This document shows positions 8,805 to 17,542 of a DNA stretch of 64,000 bases, piece by piece. The stretch comes from Desulfosporosinus hippei DSM 8344 (GTDB lineage Bacteria > Bacillota > Desulfitobacteriia > Desulfitobacteriales > Desulfitobacteriaceae), in the NCBI RefSeq assembly GCF_900100785.1, contig NZ_FNCP01000004.1, positions 124,001 through 188,000 of the forward strand, written 5' to 3'. Both the position numbers and the translations under genes were made by a program. Within the stretch, counting starts at the first letter, position 1. Every line of letters begins with the position of its first letter. The notes beneath the pieces were generated by a model that had not been told where the DNA came from, searched no databases, and worked only from the letters and a program-made list of their open reading frames with translations.

Positions 8805-9564
8805 GGTGCCCACCGCCTGTGGCCATGGTGGTCAGGGTATCAGAGATCTTCTGGTACATGGCTTCATCCGACATTCCGGCTTTATAAAGCTGGTGGAAGA
8901 CCTCACCATCCTTAATAAACAGTACCCGTTTAGCATGGCTGGCCGCTTTCACGCTGTGGGTAACCATTAGCAGAGTCTGCCCCTCGGAATTGATTTCCTT
9001 AAACAGGCGGAGCAAGCCCTCAGCGGACTGAGAGTCCAGGGAACCGGTGGGTTCGTCCGCCAGAATCAGCTGGGGTTTGGTAATCAGGGCCCGGGCCACG
9101 GCACAACGCTGCTTCTGCCCTCCCGACACTTCATAAGGATATTTGGCCAGGATATCACCGATGCCCAGCTTGCGGGCAATGGGCTCCAGCCGCCGGCTCA
9201 TCTCCTCATAGGACTTGCCGGAGAGCACCAGGGGCAGGAAAATGTTATCCTGCAAGGAGAAGGTATCCAGCAGATTAAAATCCTGAAACACAAAGCCGAG
9301 ATTTTCCCGGCGGAAGGCGGAAATCTCTTTTTCCTTAATGGTGGTGAGCCCTTTCCCCTTGAGCAGAACCTCACCGCTGGTGGGTTTGTCCAGGGAGGCC
9401 AGAATATTGAGCAAGGTGGTTTTGCCTGACCCCGATTCACCCATGATCGCTGCATATTCACCCTCCTCCACGGAAAAGGACACATTGGCTAAGGCCTGAA
9501 CAGGGCTGCCGCCAAAGCGGGTAGTATAGACTTTTTTAAGATTATTCACCTCGAGAATGGTCAT
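8797..9564 (-). CDS. BceA-type ABC transporter ATP-binding protein
   Basis: A 255-residue ABC ATPase with Walker [10 protein letters not shown] (42-50), Q-loop FVFQDFN, signature VSGGQ (146-150), Walker [10 protein letters not shown] (166-174) and the switch His in VTHS. The sequence is of the MacB/LolD/BceA type. It is translationally coupled to the BceB permease downstream (overlap of the two frames). The start at 9564 has AAAGGAGG. Expression is probably driven by the inverted-repeat promoter at 9596-9651. Confidence 0.92.
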   Translation of the reverse strand: MTILEVNNLKKVYTTRFGGSPVQALANVSFSVEEGEYAAIMGESGSGKTTLLNILASLDKPTSGEVLLKGKGLTTIKEKEISAFRRENLGFVFQDFNLLDTFSLQDNIFLPLVLSGKSYEEMSRRLEPIARKLGIGDILAKYPYEVSGGQKQRCAVARALITKPQLILADEPTGSLDSQSAEGLLRLFKEINSEGQTLLMVTHSVKAASHAKRVLFIKDGEVFHQLYKAGMSDEAMYQKISDTLTTMATGGGHHE

Positions 9565-9595
9565 GAAAAAAGAACCTCCTTTGCTGAGTAGGTTC

Positions 9596-9651
9596 AGTAT
9601 AGCAAAACTGGAAAATGCCCTGCCATAACTTTGGCTTACATTTTCCAGTTT
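9596..9651 (-). promoter_or_regulatory. bceAB promoter with inverted-repeat operator
   Basis: On the minus strand a -10 box TATACT (9596-9601) lies just downstream of a perfect 13-base inverted repeat (9605-9617 / 9639-9651). The proximal arm overlaps the expected -35 position, as expected for activation by a response regulator of the BceR type. A nearly identical copy occurs at 21.66-21.77 kb, far from any bceAB gene. Confidence 0.7.
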
Positions 9652-9685
9652 AAGCTTACCCTTTTGTAAGGTAGATTATATTTCA

Positions 9686-10234
9686 CTAAATGGCCTTTCC
9701 TGCTTCATAAGCTTTAGATAAGAGTTCTTGATTATTAGCTGCAGTGCTGGGGTCAGTGCCGCCGGTTTGTAAAATGGTATTAACTACATTTAAACCAAAC
9801 ATCTTAAACATAGCTTCATAGCTCTGAAAGGATGTCTGAAAAGCCTGGGCGTTGGGATTACCTTGGGAATAAACCATGATCAGGCTTTTAGCAGCATACC
9901 TGGGCTTATGGTTTTCATCGAACAAGCCGCAGAGCCTATCCCAGAACAATTTCATTTGAGCTGTAATCTGCCAAAGATAGATGGGGGATCCAAAAACCAC
10001 AACATCGGCATCGATAATATGTTTGAACATATTCTGAAAATCATCTTGCATGATGCAGTTTCCGGTTTTGCGACAAGCTAAACAGCCTTTGCAGGGGTTA
10101 AGATTCATATCATACAGATCAAAAATAGTTGTTTCGGCCCCAGCCTCTTGTGCTCCACGAATAACTTCTTTAACAAGGGTGACCGTGTTGCCATTTTTTC
10201 TTGGACTCCCCATAAACGCGACCACTTTTTTCAT
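9686..10234 (-). CDS. Iron-sulfur flavoprotein / NADPH-dependent FMN reductase family
   Basis: About 182 residues from the ATG at 10234, which has GGAGGG nine bases upstream. It starts with the flavodoxin-like strand and FMN loop MKKVVAFMGSPRKNGNT. A cysteine cluster, CKGCLACRKTGNC (Cys48, 51, 54, 60), has the spacing typical of iron-sulfur flavoproteins of anaerobes, which carry FMN and a 4Fe-4S cluster. The family reduces small electron acceptors; the partner here is unknown. It stands alone between bceAB and the metal cluster. Confidence 0.88.
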   Translation of the reverse strand: MKKVVAFMGSPRKNGNTVTLVKEVIRGAQEAGAETTIFDLYDMNLNPCKGCLACRKTGNCIMQDDFQNMFKHIIDADVVVFGSPIYLWQITAQMKLFWDRLCGLFDENHKPRYAAKSLIMVYSQGNPNAQAFQTSFQSYEAMFKMFGLNVVNTILQTGGTDPSTAANNQELLSKAYEAGKAI

Positions 10235-10516
10235 GCTGTAATTCCCTCCGTAAACCAATTTTAGGATTATTTTACCCACTTGTGAAACTTTCAATTAATT
10301 GACTCTCTACTATATGATAGTTCCACTAATACCCTTCTATTTCCTGCTAATGTGAGGCCCTATTTCCGCAAAATCCTGCTGCTCCTCTATAGTGTAGTTA
10401 TGCTGTTCTTCAAAAGCCTTTTCACCTTTTTCAACTGATCTTTAGCAGAAATGTACCTTTGAGAAGCCAAGAGTGCCTTCAGATAACCAACTTCTTTCTC
10501 AATCTTTCTTTGGCGC

Positions 10517-10651
10517 TTAGCACTGTGAAAATGTATTCAGAAAATGAGCGAGCAGCCCCGGCAGCCAATCTCTGTTTTCCCGAGTCACCGTGAGCAGGGC
10601 CACCTGAGCGTGCTCTCTGATTTGGATTTCACCGGTCAAAAAGATATGCAT
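10517..10651 (-). pseudogene. Internally deleted remnant of a nucleoside-triphosphatase gene
   Basis: A 44-residue frame starts MHIFLTGEIQI, the beginning of a THEP1-like P-loop NTPase, but jumps at once to VALLTVTRENRDWLPGLL without the GxxGxGKS loop or the middle of the domain. It has a ribosome site (AAAGGGAG) and sits three bases after the methyltransferase gene. It therefore looks like the last gene of the metal operon reduced by an internal deletion. The family assignment of such a short piece is tentative. Bases 10295-10516 hold only an unassigned basic helical frame. Confidence 0.5.
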
Positions 10652-10654
10652 TTC

Positions 10655-11353
10655 TCACAGACTCCCTTTAATCTCAAATACTCCAATGGATTTCAAGCGG
10701 GGTATGACCCATGGAAATCGGGAGTCCCCGGTGGTTTTGAGAGACTTTAACAAAAAATTGCTCAAGTCCTCAGCACTGATAGCTGGGCAATGGGTCCGGA
10801 GGAAATCCTCTGCATCGGCCCGGGAGTGAAAGGGCTGACCGAACTCAAAGGCTGCTTCCGTGAGGACATAGTCGATCCTTTTCTCCTTGAGAAACTCCTC
10901 CACCTTTTCAGGAGTATTCTTCAGGAATTTCCGGTATTTTTCCGGGTAAAGCTCTGTTTGCTGTTTCTTGCCCACCACGGCAATCAGCTTCCGGCAGTGG
11001 GGCAGAAATTCTTCAACTTCTCTGCTGCCAAAAAAACTTACGCAGATAACGTCCCAGTCCTCCTTTAGAGCCCTGTAGTCCATAAGCCTAGGCCGGATAT
11101 TGCTGATCTGCCTGGCATCTACCTGTTTCTGCAAAGCACCCAAGGCATTGAGGTTAATATCTATACAAGTAATGCTTGAGATACTGGGGCTGAGCTCCAG
11201 ATCCAGAAGACCCAGACCGCAACCTATATCGCAAAGGGTGGTACAACTGCGCAGCATGGGAGCAATCAGGTCAGCCACTTTTCTGAAGAACCCTGAATAG
11301 GCATTAGCCTCCTCATACCAGCGAATGGTTTGGGCATTCCATTCAAAATTCAT
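10655..11353 (-). CDS. Class I SAM-dependent methyltransferase
   Basis: 232 residues with the SAM-binding motif I CDIGCGLGLLDL (about 41-52) and the acidic end of strand 2, ITCIDINLNAL. The C-terminal half has no obvious homologue that I can name. It overlaps the end of the DUF364 gene and belongs to the minus-strand metal operon, so a small-molecule (chelator or tetrapyrrole) substrate is more likely than DNA or protein; that is inference. Confidence 0.82.
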   Translation of the reverse strand: MNFEWNAQTIRWYEEANAYSGFFRKVADLIAPMLRSCTTLCDIGCGLGLLDLELSPSISSITCIDINLNALGALQKQVDARQISNIRPRLMDYRALKEDWDVICVSFFGSREVEEFLPHCRKLIAVVGKKQQTELYPEKYRKFLKNTPEKVEEFLKEKRIDYVLTEAAFEFGQPFHSRADAEDFLRTHCPAISAEDLSNFLLKSLKTTGDSRFPWVIPRLKSIGVFEIKGSL

Positions 11354-12122
11354 GATCCTGCTGCCTTTCTGCTTTAAAAGCCACCTTTTGGCCTGCTCGG
11401 AAAATCTTCACCTGTTCCGCCCCGGCAGCCACCCTAAAAGCCTGAGCATTATCTTTAATGAGAAACCCTGACAGTTCATCAATCCCGTAGTCAAAAAGCA
11501 CCGGAGCCAAGGGGGTAGCGGGCCCCACCAGACAGACCTGGGCAGCATTTCTGGTCAGTTCCAGGAGCCGGGGCAGGGTTTTATCCACCAAAGTTGTGCA
11601 GGTAAGGTAGGCATAATCTGCTTCAGGCAGCAAGTACTCACAGGCCGGCATCGTGTAGTCCCCCTCTAAGGGGTCCCATTCAATAATGGAAAAGTCGCAG
11701 ACCGGTTCCAGCAGGTTCTCCAGGTAGGGAAAATGCCCCACAACCACAACTTTTTTTCCCTTAACCGCATTCTGAGACATGATAAAGGGATCATAGCGCC
11801 GGTCTTCCACGCGCTGGGCATCGGAAAATTCCACACCGTTGGCTCTGGCCACCTGAGGATTATTGTAGTAAGCGTTAAGGGCTGCAGACCCCAGAGCAGC
11901 CTCCATCAGGTTCCATGATTTCACACAGGATGCCGCTTCCCGCAGGGGCGAGCCCAAGAGGTTCTTGTTAAACATAGGCATCCGCTGATTATAGGGCCGT
12001 CCCGCAGCCACTCCTGAACTGTCTCCGCTGCGGACATAAGTATAATGGTACCCGCAAACCAGCTCATCAACCCAGTAATCTTCAGGTATCCCTTCGATTA
12101 AAGCATCGTATAACTCCCACAC
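11343..12122 (-). CDS. DUF4213/DUF364 putative heavy-metal chelation protein
   Basis: About 259 residues. The N-terminal part (to about residue 100) matches DUF4213 and the rest DUF364, recognised by KKVVVVGHFPYLENL and the C-terminal LVGPATPLAPVLFDYGID. Pfam describes this pair as putative heavy-metal chelation, with genomic links to anaerobic cobamide or metal metabolism; the reaction is unknown. The GTG at 12122 is preceded by AAAGGAGGG at six bases and is a better start than the TTG at 12155. It lies within a run of overlapping or closely spaced genes. Confidence 0.85.
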   Translation of the reverse strand: MWELYDALIEGIPEDYWVDELVCGYHYTYVRSGDSSGVAAGRPYNQRMPMFNKNLLGSPLREAASCVKSWNLMEAALGSAALNAYYNNPQVARANGVEFSDAQRVEDRRYDPFIMSQNAVKGKKVVVVGHFPYLENLLEPVCDFSIIEWDPLEGDYTMPACEYLLPEADYAYLTCTTLVDKTLPRLLELTRNAAQVCLVGPATPLAPVLFDYGIDELSGFLIKDNAQAFRVAAGAEQVKIFRAGQKVAFKAERQQDHEF

Positions 12123-12185
12123 CGTAATCCCTCCTTTAGATTGGGCAATATTCAACTAACAAATGACTTCCCCGCTGAATCCTTA

Positions 12186-13211
12186 TCAGCCAGGCTCTTC
12201 CAAATCTCTCATGCTAATCACTTCCCCGGCCCGCAGCGCTGTGCGCAGCCTCTGCATAGTATTATCCAGGTCTTCAATGATCCCCAAACTCTCTTTCTCC
12301 GCCTCGGATATCTCAATAACTTTGGCGATTCCCCCGTTTTGAATCACAATCCGCTTGTCGGCGCTCAAGGCCAGAAGAGGGTCATGAGTGGAGACTAAAA
12401 TAATCTTTTCCCTTTTGGCCAGAAGTCCTATCGCCTGCCGCCGGTTAATCCCGGCATTTTCGATTTCATCAATCAGGATGATGGGAGATTCACTCATGAA
12501 GGCAGTATCCGCGATCATTAGGGCCCGGGACTGCCCTCCGCTAAGCTGGGTTACCAAAGTGTCTTCAGAGAATTTTTCCCCAGCCAGCTCATTGGCACAC
12601 TGAAAACAAGTTGCTGTCACTTCTCCTACATTAGGTGTAAGCCGGCATTTGGCATGCATCTCCAAAAATTCACAAACCGTCAAATCCATGACAAAATTCA
12701 TATTTTGGGAAAGCTGGGCCACCAGTTTCCCTTCCATTTCGAAGCGCTGCAGGTCATCCAGTTCCGCCCCGTTGACCAGAATTCTCCTGCCCGTGAGGGT
12801 ATCCCCCTGGGCCAGGCACTCAATGTCATTGAGCAGCCGGCTTTTCCCCGATCCCGTGGGCCCGACAATGCTGATGATTTCCCCGGCGGAAATCGTCAGA
12901 CTGACAGCTTCCGGGCTCTTGGCTTTATTCCATCCGCCGATAATCGTAATAGACTTGACCTCGGCCAAAGGATTCTCTTTGGGAGTAAACTGCTCCAGAA
13001 ACTCAGCAAAGCTCTCTAAAGCTCCCAACCGATCCAAGCCGAATTCTGCCAGAGCTTCCTCTTCCACCTCCAGCAAGGCCTGGGAGAAAGAAAGCTCCGG
13101 CCCTAAACTATGCAGCCGGTAATTAGCCAGAAAATCCCAGCCAATGGGATATTCCCTCAAGACCTCCGCCAGAGGCCGGCTGGTCAGGATACTCAAAAAA
13201 TCTGCTGTCAT
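12186..13211 (-). CDS. ABC-type ATPase with N-terminal DUF1858-like domain
   Basis: 341 residues. The first 80 or so resemble the DUF1858/ScdA-N helical domain (PLAEVLREYPIGWDFLANY). Then comes an ABC ATPase with Walker A GPTGSGKS (117-124), signature LSGGQ (223-227), Walker B IILIDE (244-249) and switch His in STHD. A CFQC pair (202-205) just before the signature could bind metal. No permease is adjacent on this strand, so it may act as a soluble chaperone-like ATPase with the GTPase next to it. It overlaps that GTPase gene by four bases. Confidence 0.82.
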   Translation of the reverse strand: MTADFLSILTSRPLAEVLREYPIGWDFLANYRLHSLGPELSFSQALLEVEEEALAEFGLDRLGALESFAEFLEQFTPKENPLAEVKSITIIGGWNKAKSPEAVSLTISAGEIISIVGPTGSGKSRLLNDIECLAQGDTLTGRRILVNGAELDDLQRFEMEGKLVAQLSQNMNFVMDLTVCEFLEMHAKCRLTPNVGEVTATCFQCANELAGEKFSEDTLVTQLSGGQSRALMIADTAFMSESPIILIDEIENAGINRRQAIGLLAKREKIILVSTHDPLLALSADKRIVIQNGGIAKVIEISEAEKESLGIIEDLDNTMQRLRTALRAGEVISMRDLEEPG

Positions 13212-13900
13212 AGGCTTTTAAACTCCATCTTCTTCATCATTCCCATCTGATAAGGCTCTCCGATTTTAATCTCCCCGGTGCAATAAGAGCAGATCGCGGC
13301 AGGCGTGGTGAAACGCAGTCTAGTATCTCTGAGGCTGAGAATCTCCCCGGCCTGCTGCAGGTATTTGGCCAGAATAAAGGCCCCTTGTCCGGTAATCCCG
13401 TTCAAAAAAATCAGTTTCCCCGCTGAATTCACCTGCCGGATATTGAAGGCAAAGACCTCCCGTTCGGCCTGGGAAACAATATCTCCTTTGGTCACCACCA
13501 CGATATCCGCATATTTGAGCATGGGGCCTATTTTGCGAGGGGTATTCACTCCGGAGAGATTGTCAATGACACAGACGGACAGAATCCCTTTGATATAGGG
13601 GGAACAACGGTTGCAGAGACCGGCACTCTCCGTGATGAGCACCTCAAAACCTGACTGCACTCCCCACTGAACCGCATCTTCAATATTGCTTACGAAAAAA
13701 TGATCCGGACATACCTTGCCGGAAAACCCGGTATGCACAGGAATCCCCGCTTCTGCATAGCTGAGATTGTCAAAAGAAGTCAGGCAGTCAAACTTCACAA
13801 CCCCAATACTGCCTTGAGGACGATTCATCCCTTCAATTAGCCTGAGTATTACCGATGTCTTGCCCGAAGAGGGCGGACCGGCAACTGTTATCAGTTTCAT
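13208..13900 (-). CDS. CobW/HypB/UreG-family GTPase
   Basis: About 230 residues, a metallochaperone-type P-loop GTPase. Walker A AGPPSSGKTS is near residue 7, a switch-like ESAGLCNRC follows, and the specificity motif is VVTKGD. The C-terminus carries a Cys pair, CSYC, probably for a metal. The family uses GTP to insert Ni, Co or Zn into targets. First gene of the minus-strand metal operon; the ATG at 13900 has GGAGG. It faces the FecCD-type importer across a 300-bp divergent promoter region. Confidence 0.85.
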   Translation of the reverse strand: MKLITVAGPPSSGKTSVILRLIEGMNRPQGSIGVVKFDCLTSFDNLSYAEAGIPVHTGFSGKVCPDHFFVSNIEDAVQWGVQSGFEVLITESAGLCNRCSPYIKGILSVCVIDNLSGVNTPRKIGPMLKYADIVVVTKGDIVSQAEREVFAFNIRQVNSAGKLIFLNGITGQGAFILAKYLQQAGEILSLRDTRLRFTTPAAICSYCTGEIKIGEPYQMGMMKKMEFKSL

Positions 13901-14007
13901 AACAACCTCCAAACGCTTTCCATTAATAAGTTATTTGTTTTCGTTATGTTATTTTAGCTTATCTTTAATTTAACCATTTACGACCTCCATGTCCAGTTAA
14001 TTTATGT

Positions 14008-14037
14008 TAGTTTTTATTAGTTTTTATTAGTTTTTAT
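14008..14037. repeat. Three tandem 10-bp AT-rich units
   Basis: The unit TAGTTTTTAT is repeated three times without interruption, followed by degenerate copies to about 14060. The 10-bp period puts the T-tracts on one face of the helix, so intrinsic bending of the divergent promoter region is plausible. Confidence 0.6.
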
Positions 14038-14060
14038 ATAGTTTTATTTGTTTTTATTCA

Positions 14061-14089
14061 TTGACAAGGCATTCTTCCCCTTGTATAAT
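14061..14089 (+). promoter_or_regulatory. Consensus promoter of the FecCD-type importer operon
   Basis: TTGACA (14061-14066) and TATAAT (14084-14089) are exactly consensus with a 17-base spacer. The first gene starts 120 bases downstream, leaving room for regulation. Confidence 0.75.
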
Positions 14090-14208
14090 TTTTAACAAAT
14101 CAGAAGATTCCTCATTTCCTGCCGGCTTTTTCTTCTCTTAAACCACTTCTGCATGTTAATTTATGCTAGCCAATTTTATGTCAGTTTCTTTTTAAAGGCG
14201 GTGAGACT

Positions 14209-15222
14209 ATGAGGAAAATGAACCGGAATCAAGCAGTAGTCTGCGGTCTGGGCATTCTGCTTATCATCTCAATCTTCATCTCCATTCGCTTCGGCCGCTA
14301 TCCTATCCCCAGCAGAGAACTCCTGGGAATTTTGCTTGAGAAATTATATCCCGCAGAGAAATTCTGGCCCGATCAGGTTGAAATCGTGCTGCTCAATATC
14401 AGATTGCCGCGCATCCTTTTAGCCTGTCTGGTCGGCTGCTGCCTGTCTGCTGCCGGCGCAGCTTATCAAGGGGTTTTTCAAAACCCTATGGCTGCTCCGG
14501 ATGTCTTGGGAGCCTCACAGGGGGCTGCCTTTGGAGCTGCCTTGGCGATCCTTTATTACAGAAGCAGTACTTTTATTACCTTCAGCGCCTTTTTCTTCTC
14601 ACTTCTGACGGTAGCTTTAGTCTTTCTTATCAGTCGGCGCGCCCGGGGAAAAAGCCTTCTGGCTTTAGTTCTGTCAGGAATCATGATCAGCTCCCTCTTC
14701 TCGGCAGGCACCTCTTTTATCAAATTAGTAGCCGATCCCACGGATCAGCTTCCCGCCATCACTTACTGGCTGATGGGAAGCCTGGCGGGGGCAAAGTTCA
14801 GCGATATTATCTTCTCCATCATCCCCATGATCCTCGGGCTAATTCCTTTGCTCCTCTTGCGCTGGCGCCTGAATGTTCTCACCTTAGGGGACGAAGAAGC
14901 CAAGACCATGGGGGTCAATGCTCAAAGAATCCGCCTGCTGGTCATTATCTGCGCCACCTTTGTCACAGCCGCCAGTGTATCCGTAAGCGGCATGATCGGC
15001 TGGGTAGGTCTGATCATCCCCCATTTAGCAAGAAAGCTGGTAGGAAACAATTTCATTCACCTTATGCCAGCATCCATGCTGCTAGGGGCAATTTTTCTTT
15101 TATTTGTAGACAATTTCTCCCGAAATCTGTTTACAACAGAAATCCCCCTGGGCATACTCACGGCGTTTATCGGGGCACCCTTTTTCGTCTACTTAATAAC
15201 CAGGAAGGGGGAAAGTTTTTGA
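14209..15222 (+). CDS. FecCD-family ABC transporter permease
   Basis: 337 residues with about nine hydrophobic helices and the FecCD landmarks (RLPRILLACLVGCCLSAAGA near the N-terminus and GLIIPHLARKLVG about 100 residues from the end). It belongs to the importers of Fe-siderophores, haem and cobalamin. The GGCGG-type ribosome site and ATG are clear. The next gene, the ATPase, overlaps its stop. Confidence 0.9.
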   Translation: MRKMNRNQAVVCGLGILLIISIFISIRFGRYPIPSRELLGILLEKLYPAEKFWPDQVEIVLLNIRLPRILLACLVGCCLSAAGAAYQGVFQNPMAAPDVLGASQGAAFGAALAILYYRSSTFITFSAFFFSLLTVALVFLISRRARGKSLLALVLSGIMISSLFSAGTSFIKLVADPTDQLPAITYWLMGSLAGAKFSDIIFSIIPMILGLIPLLLLRWRLNVLTLGDEEAKTMGVNAQRIRLLVIICATFVTAASVSVSGMIGWVGLIIPHLARKLVGNNFIHLMPASMLLGAIFLLFVDNFSRNLFTTEIPLGILTAFIGAPFFVYLITRKGESF

Positions 15223-16025
15223 GTATTGAGGTTGCTAATCTGAGTTTCAGCTATGGGGATCGGCTTATTCTTGATAGGATCAACTTTGTAGCCAAGGATC
15301 AGGAACTGTTATCCATCCTGGGACCTAATGGCACCGGAAAAAGTACCCTCTTCCGCTGTATCCTCGGCCTGCTCAGCAAGTATAAGGGAAAGGCTCTTTT
15401 AAACGGCAGGGACATCCGCAAGTTGGGAATCAGGGAAATGGCCCAGTACATCGCCTATATCCCTCAGTGTCACTACCCTTCCTTTAACTATACGGTCTTC
15501 GATATGGTTCTCATGGGCACCACCGTTCAGCTCTCCACCCTTTCCAGCCCCGGCGTCAAACAGCGCAAACTGGCGGAGTCTGCCTTAGAACGCCTGGGCA
15601 TCCTCCATTTAAAAGAGCGGGGCTATACCCAGATCAGCGGGGGAGAACGGCAGCTGGTTTTAATGGCCCGGGCCCTGGTTCAGGAAGCCCGAATCCTGAT
15701 CTTGGATGAACCCACAGCCAACCTGGACTTCGGCAACCAGATCAGGGTTCTCACCCAGATCAAATCCTTGGCCAAAGAAGGGTATACCATTATCCAATCC
15801 ACCCATAATCCGGATCAGACCTTTTTATTCTCAGACAAGGTCCTGGCAATGAAGGATGGCAAAGTGCTGGCTCTGGGTCCCCCCTGCCAGGTGTTTAGCC
15901 AAGAACTGATTCACCAGCTTTACGGAATAGACGTTGAGCTGCAAAGTCTCTACGACGATAAAGCCCGAGTCTGTATTCCGAAGAGCATTATCGAAGCTGG
16001 CTCCCCGCAGCGATTTTGCTCTTAA
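15219..16025 (+). CDS. FecE/BtuD-like ABC transporter ATP-binding protein
   Basis: 268 residues: Walker A GPNGTGKST, signature ISGGERQLVLMAR, Walker B ILILDEPTANLDFG and switch STHN. It starts with a TTG at 15219 that overlaps the permease stop by four bases and follows a purine-rich AGGAAGGGGG. It is the energising subunit of the metal-chelate importer with the genes on either side. Bases 16026-16145 hold no gene. Confidence 0.88.
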   Translation: MSIEVANLSFSYGDRLILDRINFVAKDQELLSILGPNGTGKSTLFRCILGLLSKYKGKALLNGRDIRKLGIREMAQYIAYIPQCHYPSFNYTVFDMVLMGTTVQLSTLSSPGVKQRKLAESALERLGILHLKERGYTQISGGERQLVLMARALVQEARILILDEPTANLDFGNQIRVLTQIKSLAKEGYTIIQSTHNPDQTFLFSDKVLAMKDGKVLALGPPCQVFSQELIHQLYGIDVELQSLYDDKARVCIPKSIIEAGSPQRFCS

Positions 16026-16145
16026 TACATAGGAAATCTAAAAAATCCATGCGAAAGTGTTCAGATGTGGGCGAAGCTGCCCGACTCGTGCTGCATAGCA
16101 ACATGAGGATCTAGTATAAAAATTAAATTTTAAGGAGGATTTCCC

Positions 16146-17252
16146 ATGAGAAAAAAACTTATCGCAGTGCTCATCCTTATTTGTCTGGCCCTGACCATGA
16201 CAACTGCCTGCGGAAAACTCACCGGCGAACCCAACCAGCCTGCTTCCGCCCCCGCCGGCAACGGTTCGGATGACAAGGCGACTGTCAGTTTTACGGATTC
16301 AGCCGGGCGGGTCGTTGAAATCCCTAAAAATATTACCCGTATTGCCCCTTCCGGCTCTATGGCCCAAATCGTCCTCTTCGCCCTGGCCCCGGATATGTTT
16401 GTAGGCCTTTCCTCGAAATGGGCTCCGGCAGCCGAGGAATATCTCGATACCAAATACTACAACCTTCCCGTTTTAGGCCAGCTGTACGGAAGCTCCGATC
16501 TGAATCTTGAAGAACTAGCCAAAGTTAACCCTCAGCTTGTCATTGACGTAGGGGAACCTAAATCCACCATCGTGGACGATATGAACGGACTTTCAAAGCA
16601 GGTAGGTATCCCCACAGTTCATATCACCGCCACCACCGAAACCATGGGGGACACCTACCGGATGCTGGGCAAGCTGCTGGGCAGGGAGAAAGAAGCTGAA
16701 GTCCTCGCCCTGTACTGCGAAGAAATCAAGCAGAATACCGATGAGATTATGAAAAAGGTCGGGAAAAAGGGCAAAGCCAATCTCCTCTATTGTCTGGGTG
16801 ACAATGGCCTTAATGTCCTGGCCAAAGGCTCATTCCACGCCGAGATCCTTGATCGGATCAGCAACAATGTGGCCGTGGTCAAAGACATCTCCAGCAAGGG
16901 CAGCGGAAATCCTGTGGATCTGGAACAAATCCTCCTCTGGAACCCTGATGTTATTGTCTTTGCGCCTGACAGCATTTACAACACAATCGGCCAAGATAAA
17001 TCCTGGCAGGAAGTAAAGGCTATCAAGAATGGCAAATATTACGAGATACCCCTGGGACCCTATAACTGGATGGGCTTCCCTCCTTCTGTCAACCGTTATA
17101 TGGGCATGATCTGGATTACTCAGTTGCTCTATCCCGAACAAGCTAACTATGATCTCTATAAAGAGACCGCCCGTTATTACGACTTGTTCTATCACTGCAA
17201 ATTAACGGAAGCTCAATACAAAGCTTTGGTGGCCAACTCGATTTATAGGTAA
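16146..17252 (+). CDS. Metal-chelate ABC transporter substrate-binding lipoprotein
   Basis: 368 residues with a lipoprotein signal ending LTMTTAC (Cys22), then an Ala/Pro/Gly-rich linker and a helical-backbone (class III, FecB/BtuF-like) binding fold: RVVEIPKNITRIAPSG, NLEELAKVNPQLVIDVGE, WNPDVIVFAP. The ligand cannot be read. The neighbouring GTPase, DUF364 and methyltransferase genes suggest a transition-metal chelate or corrinoid rather than simple ferric siderophore. AAGGAGG precedes the ATG. Confidence 0.88.
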   Translation: MRKKLIAVLILICLALTMTTACGKLTGEPNQPASAPAGNGSDDKATVSFTDSAGRVVEIPKNITRIAPSGSMAQIVLFALAPDMFVGLSSKWAPAAEEYLDTKYYNLPVLGQLYGSSDLNLEELAKVNPQLVIDVGEPKSTIVDDMNGLSKQVGIPTVHITATTETMGDTYRMLGKLLGREKEAEVLALYCEEIKQNTDEIMKKVGKKGKANLLYCLGDNGLNVLAKGSFHAEILDRISNNVAVVKDISSKGSGNPVDLEQILLWNPDVIVFAPDSIYNTIGQDKSWQEVKAIKNGKYYEIPLGPYNWMGFPPSVNRYMGMIWITQLLYPEQANYDLYKETARYYDLFYHCKLTEAQYKALVANSIYR

Positions 17253-17295
17253 TTAGTTCACTTTTTTGGCTCTGGCTATGGAGTAATATACCTTA

Positions 17296-17474
17296 CTTTC
17301 AAATTATGCAGCGCTGCACAATTTGACTTACTCCCAAGCCCTTATCCTCTTAGGGGTTCCTGAAGAAGAGCGGGATGAATTCGTCAAGGACAAGGATATT
17401 GAAAATATGTCCGCCCGGGAGCTGCAGCAGGCAGTCAGCGAAAAGAACCAGGCTCTTGAGGAATTAGATAACAA
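17296..17474 (+). pseudogene. DUF3102 protein fragment
   Basis: The frame reads LTYSQALILLGVPEEER and then MSARELQQAVSEKNQALEEL, the middle of a DUF3102-type protein common on phages and mobile elements. Both ends are missing. The frame then runs into an unrelated terminator sequence. The nearest start is a TTG without a ribosome site. Confidence 0.6.
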
Positions 17475-17509
17475 AAAAAGCTGCATCCCTCTCAGAGGAG
17501 TTGCAGCTT
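17473..17509 (-). terminator. Intrinsic terminator of the hicB remnant
   Basis: On the minus strand the arms AAGCTGCA / TGCAGCTT (17502-17509 and 17478-17485) enclose a partly paired loop and are followed by a run of T. It lies just downstream of the HicB remnant. Confidence 0.65.
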
Positions 17510-17542
17510 CTTGTCCGTTAGAGCCCTTTCCATATTGGGCTG

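Larger units (their letters stand above)
13996..14169. promoter_or_regulatory. 15-bp direct repeat flanking the divergent metal promoters
   Basis: The motif GTTAATTTATGYTAG occurs at 13996-14010 and again at 14155-14169 with one difference. The two copies bracket the sigma-70-type promoter at 14061-14089. This is a candidate binding site for a metal-responsive regulator of both divergent operons. No regulator gene is adjacent. Confidence 0.45.

Noticed and set aside
12649-13122. 157-codon plus-strand frame
   Set aside because: Antisense to the ABC ATPase with intact motifs.
14008-14060. A/T-rich tandem repeats considered as a CRISPR-like array
   Set aside because: Units are 10 bp without spacers, and no cas genes are present in the window.
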